DNA of 64,000 nucleotides from Candidatus Binatia bacterium (lineage in GTDB: Bacteria > Desulfobacterota > Binatia > UBA12015): contig DATCMB010000004.1 of assembly GCA_036563615.1 (NCBI GenBank), positions 36,071 to 100,070 on the forward strand, read 5' to 3'. The notes under the pieces are model-generated. The model was not told the origin of the DNA and ran no database searches. It saw nothing but the letters and a program-made list of their open reading frames with translations. Shown here piece after piece: positions 49,280 to 58,502 of the stretch (positions are counted from its first letter, which is position 1; every line of letters begins with the position of its first letter). Position numbers and translations under genes: made by a program.

Positions 49280-51172
49280 TCAGGCGTTGACGACCGCGCT
49301 CTCGGCGGTCGTGGTCTCGCGCGTCAGCGACTCGCGCAGCGCTTCCTGCGCGGCGCGCAGCGTCCCCACGACGACGTTCGCGCCCACGCTCTGCAGCGGG
49401 CCGATCACCGCGGTGTCGCCGTCCTTGACGCCGGGCAGGAGCACGATGATCACGAGGTTCGGGAACTGACGTCGCAGACGCCGGCAGAGGTAACGTGCGG
49501 TGAGCTCGCCGCGCGGCGGCAAGCCGGCGATGCATACCACGCGCGGCTCGCTGCTCTCCACCGTGCCGAGCACCTCGAGCGAGCCCGCGCCGCTCCACAG
49601 CAGGTCGAGCGCGATGCCGTCGCGCGCGAGCTCGCGCGCGAGGATCTGCAGCACCAGCTCGTCGGCGTCGCAGCCCGCCGGACAGCCGAGCACGCCCTCG
49701 ATGCGCACCGTCGCGACGCGCTCCGGCTCGCCGCCGTCGGCCGCTGCGGCGCGCGCCTTCTCTTCTTCCTCCGCCTGGTCTTCCTCCGCCTGGGCGTTCA
49801 GCGTCGCGAGCAGCTGGCGCGCCGAGCGCATCATGCGCAGCTCCTCGTCCGACGACAGGCGGTGCGTCTCGCGGTCGATCCGCGTGCGCGCCAGCGCCGG
49901 CAGCAGCAGGTCGTCGTACACGTTGCACTCGGGGTTCGCGGCGCGGAGCTCCTGCACCACCTCGACCGCCTCGTCGAGGTCGGCGGCGAGCAGACGCTGG
50001 TAGAGCCGCACGTCGGGCTCGAGCACCTCCTCGTCGGCGAGCAGGTAGAAGATGAAGCGCAGCTCGGGGACGTGCTTGCTCAGCACGACGAGACACACCG
50101 TGAGCGGTGTGGCGAGCACGAGCCCGATCGGACCCCAGAGCCACGTCCAGAACGCGATCGCCGCGAGCAGCGCCACCTGCGACACGCCCGCCGACTGCCC
50201 GTAGAGCAGCGGCTCGGCGACCAGGTTGGTCGCGAGCTCGACGATTGCGAACAGCCCGGCGACGAGCAGCGGCGTCGACCAGCCGGGGAACGCCGCGAGC
50301 GACAGCACGAGCGGCATGCCCGCGCCGAGGAACGGACCGACGTACGGGATGAAGCGCAGCAGCGCGGCCATGAAGCCCCACAGCAGCGCGTACGGCACGC
50401 CGAGCGCCGCGAGCCCGACGCCCACCGCGACGCCGTAGCTCGCGTTGATCAGCGACTGCGCGAGCAGGTAGCGGCTGATGCGCTCCGCCGCCTCGTCGAG
50501 CGCGCGCGTCGTCACCGCGAGCCGCCCGTGGCCGATCAGGCGGATGAAGCGATCGCGCAGCTCGCGACGTTCGAGCAGCGTGAAGATGACGAGCACGAGC
50601 ACCAGACCCGCGCTCGCGAGCCCCTCGAGGAGCGTCGGGATCTGCCACAGCACCGACGGCGCCTGCATCACGACCGGCACCGGCTCCTCGCCCTCCGCCT
50701 TCTGCAGCTGCCGCGGACGTGGCTTCGTGCCGCGCTCCACCGCGGCCATCACGTCCTCGAACGCGTGCGTGAACTTGTCGATCAGGCCGCCGCTCGTGAC
50801 CCCTTGCAGATCGGCGACCTTGGCGCGGATGTTCGAGCGGTAGTTGGGCAGCTCGTCGGCGAGGTAGGTGACCTGCGTGAAGACGCCGAAGCTGATGGCG
50901 CCGAGCAGCCCGAAGGCGAGCACGACGACCACCACCACCGAGCCGATGCGTCCGAGCCGCAGGCGCTCGAAGCCGCGCACGACCGGGCTCAGGAGAAAGG
51001 ACAGCAAGATCGCGAGCGCGATCGGGATCAGCACCGAGCTCGCGAAATAGAGAATCGCGAGCACCACGGCGCCGCCGAGCGCCATCATGGTGCCGCGCCC
51101 GTAGCGCAAGTTCGCGTCGCTCTCGATCGACTCGGGAGGTGGCGGACGCTCGGCGTCGAGCGTCACGGCCAT
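49280..51172 (-). CDS. AI-2E-family membrane protein with a C-terminal Rossmann/B12-binding-like domain
   Basis: A 630-residue protein. Residues about 27-370 form the AI-2E (TqsA/PerM) permease: eight or so helices with LLSFLLSPVVRGFERL, the amphipathic central region and the re-entrant LRFIPYVGPFLGAGMPLVL motif. The C-terminal 250 residues are soluble. From about residue 500 they resemble a B12-binding fold (VRIEGVLGCPAGCDADELVLQILARELARDG in parts, then VVCIAGLPPRGELTARYLCRRL). The DxHxxG cobalamin motif is missing, so cofactor binding is doubtful. The ATG overlaps the stop of the hybrid kinase by ten bases, indicating coupled translation. Substrate unknown; a sensor-transporter unit is inferred. 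Confidence 0.87.
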   Translation of the reverse strand: MAVTLDAERPPPPESIESDANLRYGRGTMMALGGAVVLAILYFASSVLIPIALAILLSFLLSPVVRGFERLRLGRIGSVVVVVVLAFGLLGAISFGVFTQVTYLADELPNYRSNIRAKVADLQGVTSGGLIDKFTHAFEDVMAAVERGTKPRPRQLQKAEGEEPVPVVMQAPSVLWQIPTLLEGLASAGLVLVLVIFTLLERRELRDRFIRLIGHGRLAVTTRALDEAAERISRYLLAQSLINASYGVAVGVGLAALGVPYALLWGFMAALLRFIPYVGPFLGAGMPLVLSLAAFPGWSTPLLVAGLFAIVELATNLVAEPLLYGQSAGVSQVALLAAIAFWTWLWGPIGLVLATPLTVCLVVLSKHVPELRFIFYLLADEEVLEPDVRLYQRLLAADLDEAVEVVQELRAANPECNVYDDLLLPALARTRIDRETHRLSSDEELRMMRSARQLLATLNAQAEEDQAEEEEKARAAAADGGEPERVATVRIEGVLGCPAGCDADELVLQILARELARDGIALDLLWSGAGSLEVLGTVESSEPRVVCIAGLPPRGELTARYLCRRLRRQFPNLVIIVLLPGVKDGDTAVIGPLQSVGANVVVGTLRAAQEALRESLTRETTTAESAVVNA

Positions 51173-54100
51173 TGGGATTCGGCCTCGGCGGGACGCCGCG
51201 CGAGCGCGGCGACCATCGACACGAGCTCCTGCGGCTCGACCGGCTTCGCGGCGTGCATCTGGAAGCCCGCCAGCAGCGCGCGCCGGCAGTCCTCGGTGCG
51301 CGCGAACGCGGTCAGCGCGAGCGCCGGGATCTTGCCGCCCTCCTCCTCGCGCAGGCTGCGCACGTGGCGGATCAGGTCGTAGCCGTCGCGATCGGGCATG
51401 GCGATGTCGCTGACGAGCACGTCCGGACGCAGCCGCGCGAGCGCGTCGAGGGCGCGGTTCACGGACGGCACGGCGCACACGTTGGCGCCGACCTCCTCCA
51501 GGATCACTTTGATGAGATCACGCGTCTCGCCGTCGTCGTCGACCACCAGCACGCGAAGACCAGAGAGCAAAGCATGGGCCGCTCGCGAATCCTCGGCCGC
51601 GGCCTGCGCGCCGTCGCTCGCCGACGCCGCCGCGGAGCGGATCGCCAGCACCGGCAGCGACACCCGGAAGGTCGCGCCGCGGCCCTCGCCCTCGCTGTAC
51701 GCGGCGACCGATCCGCCGTGCAGCTCGACCAGGTGGCGCACGATCGCGAGCCCGAGGCCGAGACCGCCGGAGCGCCGCGTGGTGCTGCTGTCGACCTGGC
51801 GGAAGCGGTCGAAGATGCAGGCCAGGTCCTCGGGACGGATGCCGCAGCCGTTGTCCGTCACGTCGATCAGCGCGTGGCCGTCCTCGTGCGTCACCTGGAC
51901 CTCGATGCGCCCGCCCTTCGGCGTGAACTTGACGGCGTTCGAGAGCAGGTTCCAGAACACCTGCTGCAGACGGCTCGCGTCGCCCGCGACCACCACCGAC
52001 GAGGGATCGATCAGCGTCCGCACGTCGATCGCCTTGGCTTCCGCGGCGGGACGGATCGACTCGATCGCGGCCTCGACGATCGGCTCGAGGTCGAGCTGCT
52101 GCACCTCGAGGCGCAGCTTGCCGGACACGATGCGCGACACGTCGAGCAGGTCCGAGATCAGGCGCGTCTGCGCCTGCGCGCTGCTCTCGATGCGCTCGAG
52201 CCCGCGCGCGATCTCCGCCTCGCTCCGCTTGCCGCGCGTCAGGAGCTGGCACCAGCCGAGGATGGCCGTGAGCGGCGTGCGGAGCTCGTGCGACAGCGTC
52301 GCGAGGAACTCGTCCTTGGCACGGTTCGCGAGCTCGGCGGCGTTTCGCGCTTCCTGCGCGGCGCGGTAGAGCAACGCCTTGTCGAGCGACACCGCCGCCT
52401 GCGCCGCGATCGCGAGCACGACGCTCTCGTGACGCTCGGTGAACGCCGCGGGCCGCGAGTGGCCGAGCAGGATCGAGCCCAGCATCACGCCGCCGCCGGT
52501 CACGACCGGCACCGCGAGGTAGCTGCGGATCGGCGGGTGCCCGATCGGCAATCCGAAGTGCGGCGCGTTCTTGCCTTGACGCGGATCTTCGGCGACGTCC
52601 TCGAGGCGCACGACCATGCGATTCACGAAGGTCGCGCCGAGCAGCGCCGTCGGGCGCGGCGGCCCGATCTCGTCGAAGATCGCGCGGTCGATGCCGGAGA
52701 CGGCGAAGATGCTCTGGTCGGACGCGCCGTCCTCGTTCGGGCCGCTGTAGAAGAACGCGCCGCACTCCGCGCCGGAGACGGCGGTCGCAGCGTCGATCGC
52801 GTCCTGCACGAGCTCCTGGACGTCGAGCTTCGCCGCGAACGAGCTGCTCACGCGGTGCAGGGTCTCGACGGTCTCGCGCTCGACGCGCAAGCGCTCCTCG
52901 TACTCGCGACGCTCGGTGATGTCGCGCACGTGCGCCGTGAACTCGCGTCCGGAGTCGAGCGCGATCTCGCTCACCGTGACCTCCGCCGCGAACTCGCTGC
53001 CGTCGCGTCGGCGCGCGCTGGTCTCGACGCGCTGGCCGAGGAACGCCCCCTCGCCGGTCGCGAGGTAGCGCGCGAAGCCGGCGCGCAGCTCGTCGCGGTA
53101 CGATTCGGGGATCAGCGTCTCGAACAGGTCGCGGCCGAGCACCTCCGAGCGCGCGTAGCCGAAGGTCTCCTCGGCGGCGCGGTTGAACTCGGTGATGTGG
53201 CCCGCCTCGTCCATCGCGATGACCGCGTCGATCGACGATTCGAGGATCGCCGCGCGACGCGCCTCGCTCTCGCGGCGCGCGAGCAGCAGCGTCTGCAGGA
53301 CGCTCGCGTTGTGCTCCGCCTGGTGCCGCGCGCGCAGCTGCGTGCGCATCGCGACGTAGAGCAGGATGCTGATCAGGCAGCCGCCGAGAAAGACGTAGGG
53401 GACCGACGGCAAGCGCGACGCGTCGTCGAACGGCGGTAGCGTGCGGAACGCGATCGCCCAGTCCTGCCCGGCGATGTCGAGCTTCGTGGTGGTCGTGAAC
53501 GTCGGCGTCTCGTCGGCGAGCGCCGGGGAGAGCTCGGAGGAGTAGATGTGATCGCCGTCGGTGTGCCCGCCGTCGTAGACGCGGAAGGCGACCTGCGCCT
53601 GCTCGTTGGGCGGCACGCTCGCCGCGATGAAGTCCGCCGCGCCGATCGTCCCGAAGACGAAGCCAACCAGGTCGTCGCGTCGCGCATCGATGCCGGGCGG
53701 CGTCGTCGCCGAGCGGTACACCGGGACGAAGAGGTAGACGCCGAGCGGACCGGGCGCGTCCCCCGCCGACGGCAGCAGCATCGCCGCAGAACCTGCGGGC
53801 AGCCCGGAGTCCCGCGCCCGCTCCATCGCGGCGGCGCTGCGCTCGTCGCTGCCGAGGTCGCGGCCGATCGCGGCGTGGCTCGCGTCGTCGTGCGGCTCGA
53901 GCGCGACGATCGGGAAGTACTCGACGCGCTCCGTGTCGTCGGTGCGGATCCGCACCGAATCGCCGCCGCTGCGCGCGCGCTGCTCGAACTCCACGCGCTG
54001 CGCGGCCGGCACGCGCGCGACGAAGCCGACGCCGCGCAACCCGGGATAGCGCGCGTGCAGATCGGCGCGCTCGACGAAAGCGCGGAAGTCCGGCTCGTCC

Positions 54101-54342
54101 ACCTCGCCGCCGGAGCCGAGGAGCGCGCTCGCCGCGTGCAGCAGCACGACGTAGGTCGCGAGCCGCGCTTCGATCGCGTCCGAGATCTCGCTCACCCGCC
54201 GCTCGAAGCGGTCGCGGTCGCGCGAGCCGTAGACCGAGTACGCGGTCCAGGTCGCGAGCACCGTCGCCAGCGCCGCCAGGAAGGCGACGCCGATCGGGGC
54301 CAGTTGCCTTCGAACGTGCGGCAGCGACAGTAGCTTCTTCAT
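51163..54342 (-). CDS. CHASE-PAS-GAF hybrid histidine kinase
   Basis: A 1059-residue membrane kinase. Helix 1 (about residues 15-37) and helix 2 (about 310-330) enclose a periplasmic CHASE domain (FVERADLHARYPGLRGVGFVARVP in parts; YFPIVALEP). Then a PAS domain (SSIDAVIAMDEAGHITEFNRAAEETFGY in parts), GAF domain (about 480-640), HisKA with TLSHELRTPLTAILG near residue 680, ATPase with NLLSNAVKF and LGLGLAIVRHLVELHGG, and a receiver (VLVVDDDGETRD, VLVSDIAMPDRDG) at about 930-1045. CHASE domains sense small extracellular ligands such as cytokinin-like molecules or peptides. The gene is divergent from the NtrC-type activator at 54765, and its stop overlaps the AI-2E gene. Confidence 0.92.
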   Translation of the reverse strand: MKKLLSLPHVRRQLAPIGVAFLAALATVLATWTAYSVYGSRDRDRFERRVSEISDAIEARLATYVVLLHAASALLGSGGEVDEPDFRAFVERADLHARYPGLRGVGFVARVPAAQRVEFEQRARSGGDSVRIRTDDTERVEYFPIVALEPHDDASHAAIGRDLGSDERSAAAMERARDSGLPAGSAAMLLPSAGDAPGPLGVYLFVPVYRSATTPPGIDARRDDLVGFVFGTIGAADFIAASVPPNEQAQVAFRVYDGGHTDGDHIYSSELSPALADETPTFTTTTKLDIAGQDWAIAFRTLPPFDDASRLPSVPYVFLGGCLISILLYVAMRTQLRARHQAEHNASVLQTLLLARRESEARRAAILESSIDAVIAMDEAGHITEFNRAAEETFGYARSEVLGRDLFETLIPESYRDELRAGFARYLATGEGAFLGQRVETSARRRDGSEFAAEVTVSEIALDSGREFTAHVRDITERREYEERLRVERETVETLHRVSSSFAAKLDVQELVQDAIDAATAVSGAECGAFFYSGPNEDGASDQSIFAVSGIDRAIFDEIGPPRPTALLGATFVNRMVVRLEDVAEDPRQGKNAPHFGLPIGHPPIRSYLAVPVVTGGGVMLGSILLGHSRPAAFTERHESVVLAIAAQAAVSLDKALLYRAAQEARNAAELANRAKDEFLATLSHELRTPLTAILGWCQLLTRGKRSEAEIARGLERIESSAQAQTRLISDLLDVSRIVSGKLRLEVQQLDLEPIVEAAIESIRPAAEAKAIDVRTLIDPSSVVVAGDASRLQQVFWNLLSNAVKFTPKGGRIEVQVTHEDGHALIDVTDNGCGIRPEDLACIFDRFRQVDSSTTRRSGGLGLGLAIVRHLVELHGGSVAAYSEGEGRGATFRVSLPVLAIRSAAASASDGAQAAAEDSRAAHALLSGLRVLVVDDDGETRDLIKVILEEVGANVCAVPSVNRALDALARLRPDVLVSDIAMPDRDGYDLIRHVRSLREEEGGKIPALALTAFARTEDCRRALLAGFQMHAAKPVEPQELVSMVAALARRPAEAESQWP

Positions 54343-54764
54343 CGAGCGAACGGCGGGACGTGCCCCGCGGTAGCCGGGACGCACGCCCCCCACGGGGTGG
54401 TTGCGCGCGCCGATCGCTTGCACGTTCGGTACCTTTCGCGCCCGTGAGCCCGCGGCCGCGGCCTTACAAGGAGGGCTGCACGAGGGGCTGCCCAAGGAGG
54501 CGCCAATCGGTGTAAAATGTACAGGCTACAAGGGGCTAGCTTGTACAAATTACAGCCACAGCTCCCTTCCTTACCCGGAGGCGCGAATTTTCGCGGTATT
54601 CTGGGCGGTGCATCATTTGCAGAAGCGCCACGAGCGCTTGCGTCGCCGGGGAACGTGCTGCGCCCGAGCGCAGTCAGCGAACGGAGGCGGGCAAAGGACT
54701 GCTTCGGTCGAGGGACCGGAGCGAGGGGGAGCCCGGAGCCGCCGGCCTGCACGCGGAGGAACGC
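54343..54764. promoter_or_regulatory. 422-base divergent regulatory region (hybrid kinase / NtrC-type activator)
   Basis: Unusually A+T-rich between 54505 and 54620. It contains two TGTACA palindromes 24 bases apart (54518-54523, 54542-54547), an inverted repeat TACAAG-N7-CTTGTA (54527-54545), CGCGAA-TT-TTCGCG (54582-54595), repeated ACAAGG(A/G)GG-like units between 54466 and 54540, and a weak -24/-12 element (GG at 54607, TTGCA at 54617-54621). No small gene is convincing. GGAGG precedes the ATG at 54765. Confidence 0.5.
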
Positions 54765-56153
54765 ATGCCACACGCGATCGTGATCGATGATGATCCCGGC
54801 TTCCAGGAAGCCATTGCCGAGGTGCTCAGCCAAGAAGGCTTCACCATGGAGTCGGCGACCACCCTGGCGGCCGCTCGCCAGATCCTCGGCGAGCGGATGC
54901 CCGATCTCGCCCTGGTCGACCTGAGCCTGCCCGATGGCGACGGCTCGCAGCTCATTCCCGAGCTCGCCGCCATGCCCTTCACCGACGTCGTCCTGATCAC
55001 CGGCCACGCGACCGTCGACTCCGCCGTCGACGCGTTCCGCGAGGGCGTGGTCGATTACTTGACGAAGCCCGTCGAGCTGCAGCGCCTGCGTGCGGTGCTC
55101 GCCAACGTCGCGCGTCGACGCGAGCTCTACGATCAGGTCGAGGACCTGCGCGCCGAGCTGCGCAGGCTCGGACGCTTCGGTCCGCTGATCGGCTCGTCGC
55201 CGCCGATGCAGCGGCTCTACGACATGATCGCGCGCGTCGCGCCGACCAACGCGACCGTGTTCATCCAGGGCGAGAGCGGCACCGGCAAGGAGCTCGTCGC
55301 GCAGACCGTTCACCAGCTCAGCCGGCGCCGCAAGCAGCCGTTCGTCGCGCTCAACTGCGGCGCGGTCACGCCGCAGCTCATCGAGAGCGAGCTCTTCGGC
55401 CACGAGCGCGGCAGCTTCACCGGCGCCGACCGCATCCACAAGGGCTACTTCGAGCGCGCGCACGGCGGCACGCTGTTCCTCGACGAGATCACCGAGATGC
55501 CGCTCGAGCTGCAGGTCAAGCTGCTGCGCGTGCTCGAGATGGGCAAGATCGTGCGCATCGGCGGCGAGCGCGAGCTGCCCGTCGACGTTCGGCTGATCGC
55601 GGCGACCAACCGCGATCCGCAGGAGGCAGTGGCGCAGCAGAAGCTCCGCCAGGACCTGCTCTACCGGCTCAGCGTGTTCCCGATTCACCTGCCCCCGCTG
55701 CGCGAGCGCGGCTCGGACATCGACCTGCTCGCGGAGTACTTCCTATCCTGCATGAACCGCGCGGAGAAGGCCGACAAGCGCCTCGGCCGCGCGGCGCTCG
55801 AGCGGCTCCGCGCGTACCACTGGCCGGGCAACGTGCGCGAGCTGAAGAACGTCATCGATCGCGCGTTCATCCTCGCCGACCAGGTGATCACGACCGAGTG
55901 CCTGCCGGCGCTCAGCTCCGACGCCACGCCGAGCTCCGAGCCCGTCGGCCTCGGCCCCGCGATCGAGCTCAAGCCCGGCATCTCGATCAGCGAAGCGGAG
56001 AAGCGACTCATCTTCGCGACGCTCGAAGCCTGCAACGGCAACAAGGAGCGTGCGGCGCGCGTTCTCGAGATCAGCCTGAAGACGCTCTACAACCGGCTGA
56101 ACGCGTACAACGGGAGGACCAAGCAGCGGAACACACCCGCGCAGCAAGCTTGA
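54765..56153 (+). CDS. NtrC-family sigma-54-dependent response regulator
   Basis: A 462-residue activator. Receiver: IDDDP and [13 protein letters not shown] with the phospho-acceptor Asp, KPV at the end. AAA+ domain: Walker A GESGTGKE, sigma-54 contact loop GSFTGA (an Ala to Ser variant of GAFTGA), Walker [12 protein letters not shown], and [14 protein letters not shown]-terminal Fis-type helix-turn-helix ([23 protein letters not shown] in parts). Its distance of 43 bases from the following PAS kinase and response regulator suggests one operon. It is the natural candidate to activate the sigma-54-like promoters at 44876, 49188, 58421 and 58457, but that link is inference. Confidence 0.94.
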   Translation: MPHAIVIDDDPGFQEAIAEVLSQEGFTMESATTLAAARQILGERMPDLALVDLSLPDGDGSQLIPELAAMPFTDVVLITGHATVDSAVDAFREGVVDYLTKPVELQRLRAVLANVARRRELYDQVEDLRAELRRLGRFGPLIGSSPPMQRLYDMIARVAPTNATVFIQGESGTGKELVAQTVHQLSRRRKQPFVALNCGAVTPQLIESELFGHERGSFTGADRIHKGYFERAHGGTLFLDEITEMPLELQVKLLRVLEMGKIVRIGGERELPVDVRLIAATNRDPQEAVAQQKLRQDLLYRLSVFPIHLPPLRERGSDIDLLAEYFLSCMNRAEKADKRLGRAALERLRAYHWPGNVRELKNVIDRAFILADQVITTECLPALSSDATPSSEPVGLGPAIELKPGISISEAEKRLIFATLEACNGNKERAARVLEISLKTLYNRLNAYNGRTKQRNTPAQQA

Positions 56154-56196
56154 CGGTGTGGGCGCGCGTCGCGGTCGACGCGCGCGAGGAGATCTT

Positions 56197-57312
56197 TTGA
56201 ACGAACGGGACGGGACGTCCGATCCCGCGGCGTCGGCGGCGCGCTCCGCATTCGCGAGCGCGCCCGCCATGCTGTGGACGGCAACGGTGGACGGCGAGCG
56301 CAACTTCTTCAGCGACGCATGGCTCGCCTTCACCGGACGCGCGCTCGCCGACGAGCTCGGCGGCGGCTGGCGCCACGGCATCCACGCGGAGGACCGGGCC
56401 CTCGTCGCCGACGCGGAACGCGAGGCGCGCGAGCAGCACCGTCCGTTCGAGGCGACCTTCCGCTTGCGCCGGCACGACGGCGCGTACCGCTGGGTCACCG
56501 ACCGCGGCGTGCCGTTCTCGAGCGGCAACGGCAGCGGCGGCTTCGTCGGCTGCTGCAACGACGTCCACGACGAGCGCCTCGCGGACGACGGCAAGTCCGC
56601 GTTCCTCTCGCTCGTCGCGCACGAGCTGCGCACGCCGCTCACCTCGGTGCTCGCCTACCTCGAGGCGCTGCGCCGCAGCACCGATCGCGAGAAGCTGCTC
56701 TCGAGCGGCCTCGTCGATCGCTTGACGGCGCAGATGAACCGCTTCAGCTCGCTGGTCGACGATCTCGCCGACGCGGCGCGCTGGCCGCGCGGCACGTCGC
56801 TGCCGCTCGTCGAGCAGGAGATCGACTTCCGCGAGCTGGTCGGCGACACCGTCGAGCTGTTCGCCGACAGCGCGCGGCTCGACGGCTTCAAGCCGCGACA
56901 CTTCTTCTGGTTCGAGGCCGTCGGCGAGTACCGTGTGCGCGGCGACCGTCGGCGCCTCGTGCAGATGGTGTGGCACCTGCTCGACAACGCGGTGAAGTTC
57001 TCGCCCGAGGGCGGACGGATCGCGGTCGAGCTCGTCGACGAGGGCGAGCGCTGCACGATGCGCGTCACCGACGAGGGCATCGGCATCCCGGAGAAGGACC
57101 TGGCGGCGCTCGGCCGCGCGTACCACCGCGCGAGCAACGCCTCGACCGACCACTACCCCGGCATCGGCCTCGGCCTCGCGATCACGCGCGAGATCGTCGA
57201 GCGTCACGGCGGCACGCTGGCGGTCGCGAGCCGACTCGGGCACGGCACGACCGTCACCGTCACGCTGCCCGTCCAGCGAGCGCAGGCGGAGCAGCACGAG
57301 GAGCGCGCGTGA
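56197..57312 (+). CDS. cytosolic PAS-type histidine kinase
   Basis: A 371-residue kinase with no membrane helix. A PAS domain fills residues about 10-130 (AMLWTATVDGERNFFSDAWLAFTGR in parts; FRLRRHDGAYRWVTDRGVPF). HisKA has VAHELRTPLTSVLAYLE, and the ATPase has HLLDNAVKFSPEGG, DEGIGIPEKDL and GIGLGLAITREIVERHGG. The start is a TTG with GAGGAG eight bases upstream; no better ATG gives the complete PAS domain. The stop overlaps the response regulator start by GTGA. With the upstream activator it forms a three-gene signalling operon in which either regulator could be its partner. Confidence 0.9.
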   Translation: MNERDGTSDPAASAARSAFASAPAMLWTATVDGERNFFSDAWLAFTGRALADELGGGWRHGIHAEDRALVADAEREAREQHRPFEATFRLRRHDGAYRWVTDRGVPFSSGNGSGGFVGCCNDVHDERLADDGKSAFLSLVAHELRTPLTSVLAYLEALRRSTDREKLLSSGLVDRLTAQMNRFSSLVDDLADAARWPRGTSLPLVEQEIDFRELVGDTVELFADSARLDGFKPRHFFWFEAVGEYRVRGDRRRLVQMVWHLLDNAVKFSPEGGRIAVELVDEGERCTMRVTDEGIGIPEKDLAALGRAYHRASNASTDHYPGIGLGLAITREIVERHGGTLAVASRLGHGTTVTVTLPVQRAQAEQHEERA

Positions 57313-57761
57313 CCCCCTCGCTCGTCAAGCATCGGATCCTCATCGTCGACGACGACCCGGACATCCTCGCCGCGCTGAGCCTGCTGCTCGGCGAGCAGTA
57401 CGAGGTCGAGACGGCGAGCAACGGGGCCGACGCGATCGAGCGTCTCGAGGCGGTGCGCTGCGACGCCGTGCTGCTCGACCTGATGATGCCGATCATGGAC
57501 GGCGCGACGCTGAAGAGCGAGATGGCGCGCCGCCACCTCGACGTGCCGATCGTGCTCACCTCCGCCGGATCGGATCTCGCGCAGCGCGCGCGTGCGATCG
57601 GCGTCGAGGACTACATCACGAAGCCGCTCGACTTCGACCGCCTGGAATCGATGCTCGCGGCGATCGTCGACCGGCAGGCGCGCGCCGCGCGCGGCGAAAG
57701 CGCGGCCGACGGCGCGGCACCCACGACCGACGCGGGCCGCGGGCCGTCACGCCACGACTGA
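57309..57761 (+). CDS. single-domain response regulator
   Basis: A 150-residue receiver without an output domain (CheY/Spo0F-like). The acidic pocket is ILIVDDDPD, the phospho-acceptor lies in VLLDLMMPIMDG, and the Lys is in YITKPLDF. The last 25 residues are a low-complexity Ala/Gly/Arg tail. GTG start overlapping the kinase stop indicates coupled translation. It probably relays phosphate from the PAS kinase to another protein. The convergent BON gene ends 12 bases downstream. Confidence 0.92.
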   Translation: MTPSLVKHRILIVDDDPDILAALSLLLGEQYEVETASNGADAIERLEAVRCDAVLLDLMMPIMDGATLKSEMARRHLDVPIVLTSAGSDLAQRARAIGVEDYITKPLDFDRLESMLAAIVDRQARAARGESAADGAAPTTDAGRGPSRHD

Positions 57762-57773
57762 GCGCATTCGCCG

Positions 57774-58355
57774 CTACGGCACGCTCGGCGCAGCACCCGG
57801 CGCACCGGCCACCGGTGGCGCGACCGGCGCCGCGGCGGGTGGCTTGGCCGCCTCGTCTTCCACTGCCGGGCGCTCCGCCTCGTCGCCCGCAGACCGCATG
57901 ACCTCGAGCTGATCCTCGACGCGCGCGACCTGCGGCGCGTTCTTCGCCGCCGCGACGATGAAGGCGCGCTCGTCCTCGCTCTCGACCGGTCCGCGCAGCG
58001 TCACGACGCGGTCGACGGTGATGATCTTGACGTTGTGCGCCTCGGTCGAGAGCTCGTCGTTCGCGACCACGGTCTTGCGGATGTGCTGCGTGATCGCGAG
58101 GTCGCCGGGCTCGTTGCTCTGGTCGATGGGCGTGCGCGTCCTGCCGTCGCGGTCGCGCACGTTGCGTCCCGTGTTGTCAGCTTCGACCGCATCGTCCTGC
58201 GACGTCGCAGCGGCCGGCGCCGCAGCGCCTGCTTGCGCGTTCTGATCTGCTGCCTGCGTCGCACGATCCGAGGCCCCGACGGGTCGCGGCAGGATCACCG
58301 TCGCGCCGGCCAGCGCGAGCAGCGCGACCGCAGGCGGGATGAGCTTCCGTTGCAT
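57774..58355 (-). CDS. exported BON-domain protein
   Basis: A 193-residue exported protein with a signal peptide (LIPPAVALLALAGATVIL). After a low-complexity stretch comes one BON domain (ITQHIRKTVVANDELSTEAHNVKIITVDRVVTLRGPVES in parts, then DERAFIVAAAKNAPQVARVEDQLEV), the OsmY-like fold that binds phospholipid or peptidoglycan and marks osmotic or envelope stress proteins. The C-terminal 40 residues are a Pro/Ala-rich tail. Start at 58355 with GGGAGGGAC upstream. A sigma-54-like element lies on this strand at 58421-58406. The gene is divergent from the cytochrome c gene. Confidence 0.88.
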   Translation of the reverse strand: MQRKLIPPAVALLALAGATVILPRPVGASDRATQAADQNAQAGAAAPAAATSQDDAVEADNTGRNVRDRDGRTRTPIDQSNEPGDLAITQHIRKTVVANDELSTEAHNVKIITVDRVVTLRGPVESEDERAFIVAAAKNAPQVARVEDQLEVMRSAGDEAERPAVEDEAAKPPAAAPVAPPVAGAPGAAPSVP

Positions 58356-58405
58356 GATGTCCCTCCCGTGCCCGCCGTCCCTGCGCGGGCTCGTCTTGAC
58401 GAGGT

Positions 58406-58421
58406 AGCGCGCCCCGTGCCA
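58406..58421 (-). promoter_or_regulatory. sigma-54-type promoter of the BON gene
   Basis: Minus strand: TGGCACG-GGGC-GCGCT. Perfect -24 element and GG-N10-GC spacing; the two T residues of the -12 box are replaced. Predicted start near 58395, 40 bases before the ATG at 58355. The perfect repeat CTCGTC-TT-GACGAG lies just downstream. Confidence 0.5.
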
Positions 58422-58456
58422 GCCGGGAGACGCTCTTGCGCGCAACGTCGGCACCC

Positions 58457-58472
58457 TGGCACGTGGGTTGCC
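58457..58472 (+). promoter_or_regulatory. sigma-54-type promoter of the cytochrome c gene
   Basis: TGGCACG-TGGG-TTGCC: perfect -24 element, exact spacing, TTGC at -12. Predicted start near 58483, followed by AGGGAGGAGG (58488-58497) and the ATG at 58503. The palindrome TTGCGCGCAA at 58436-58445 lies between this promoter and the divergent BON promoter. Confidence 0.68.
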
Positions 58473-58502
58473 GAGTTGCGCGGGCCCAGGGAGGAGGTGC
58501 GC

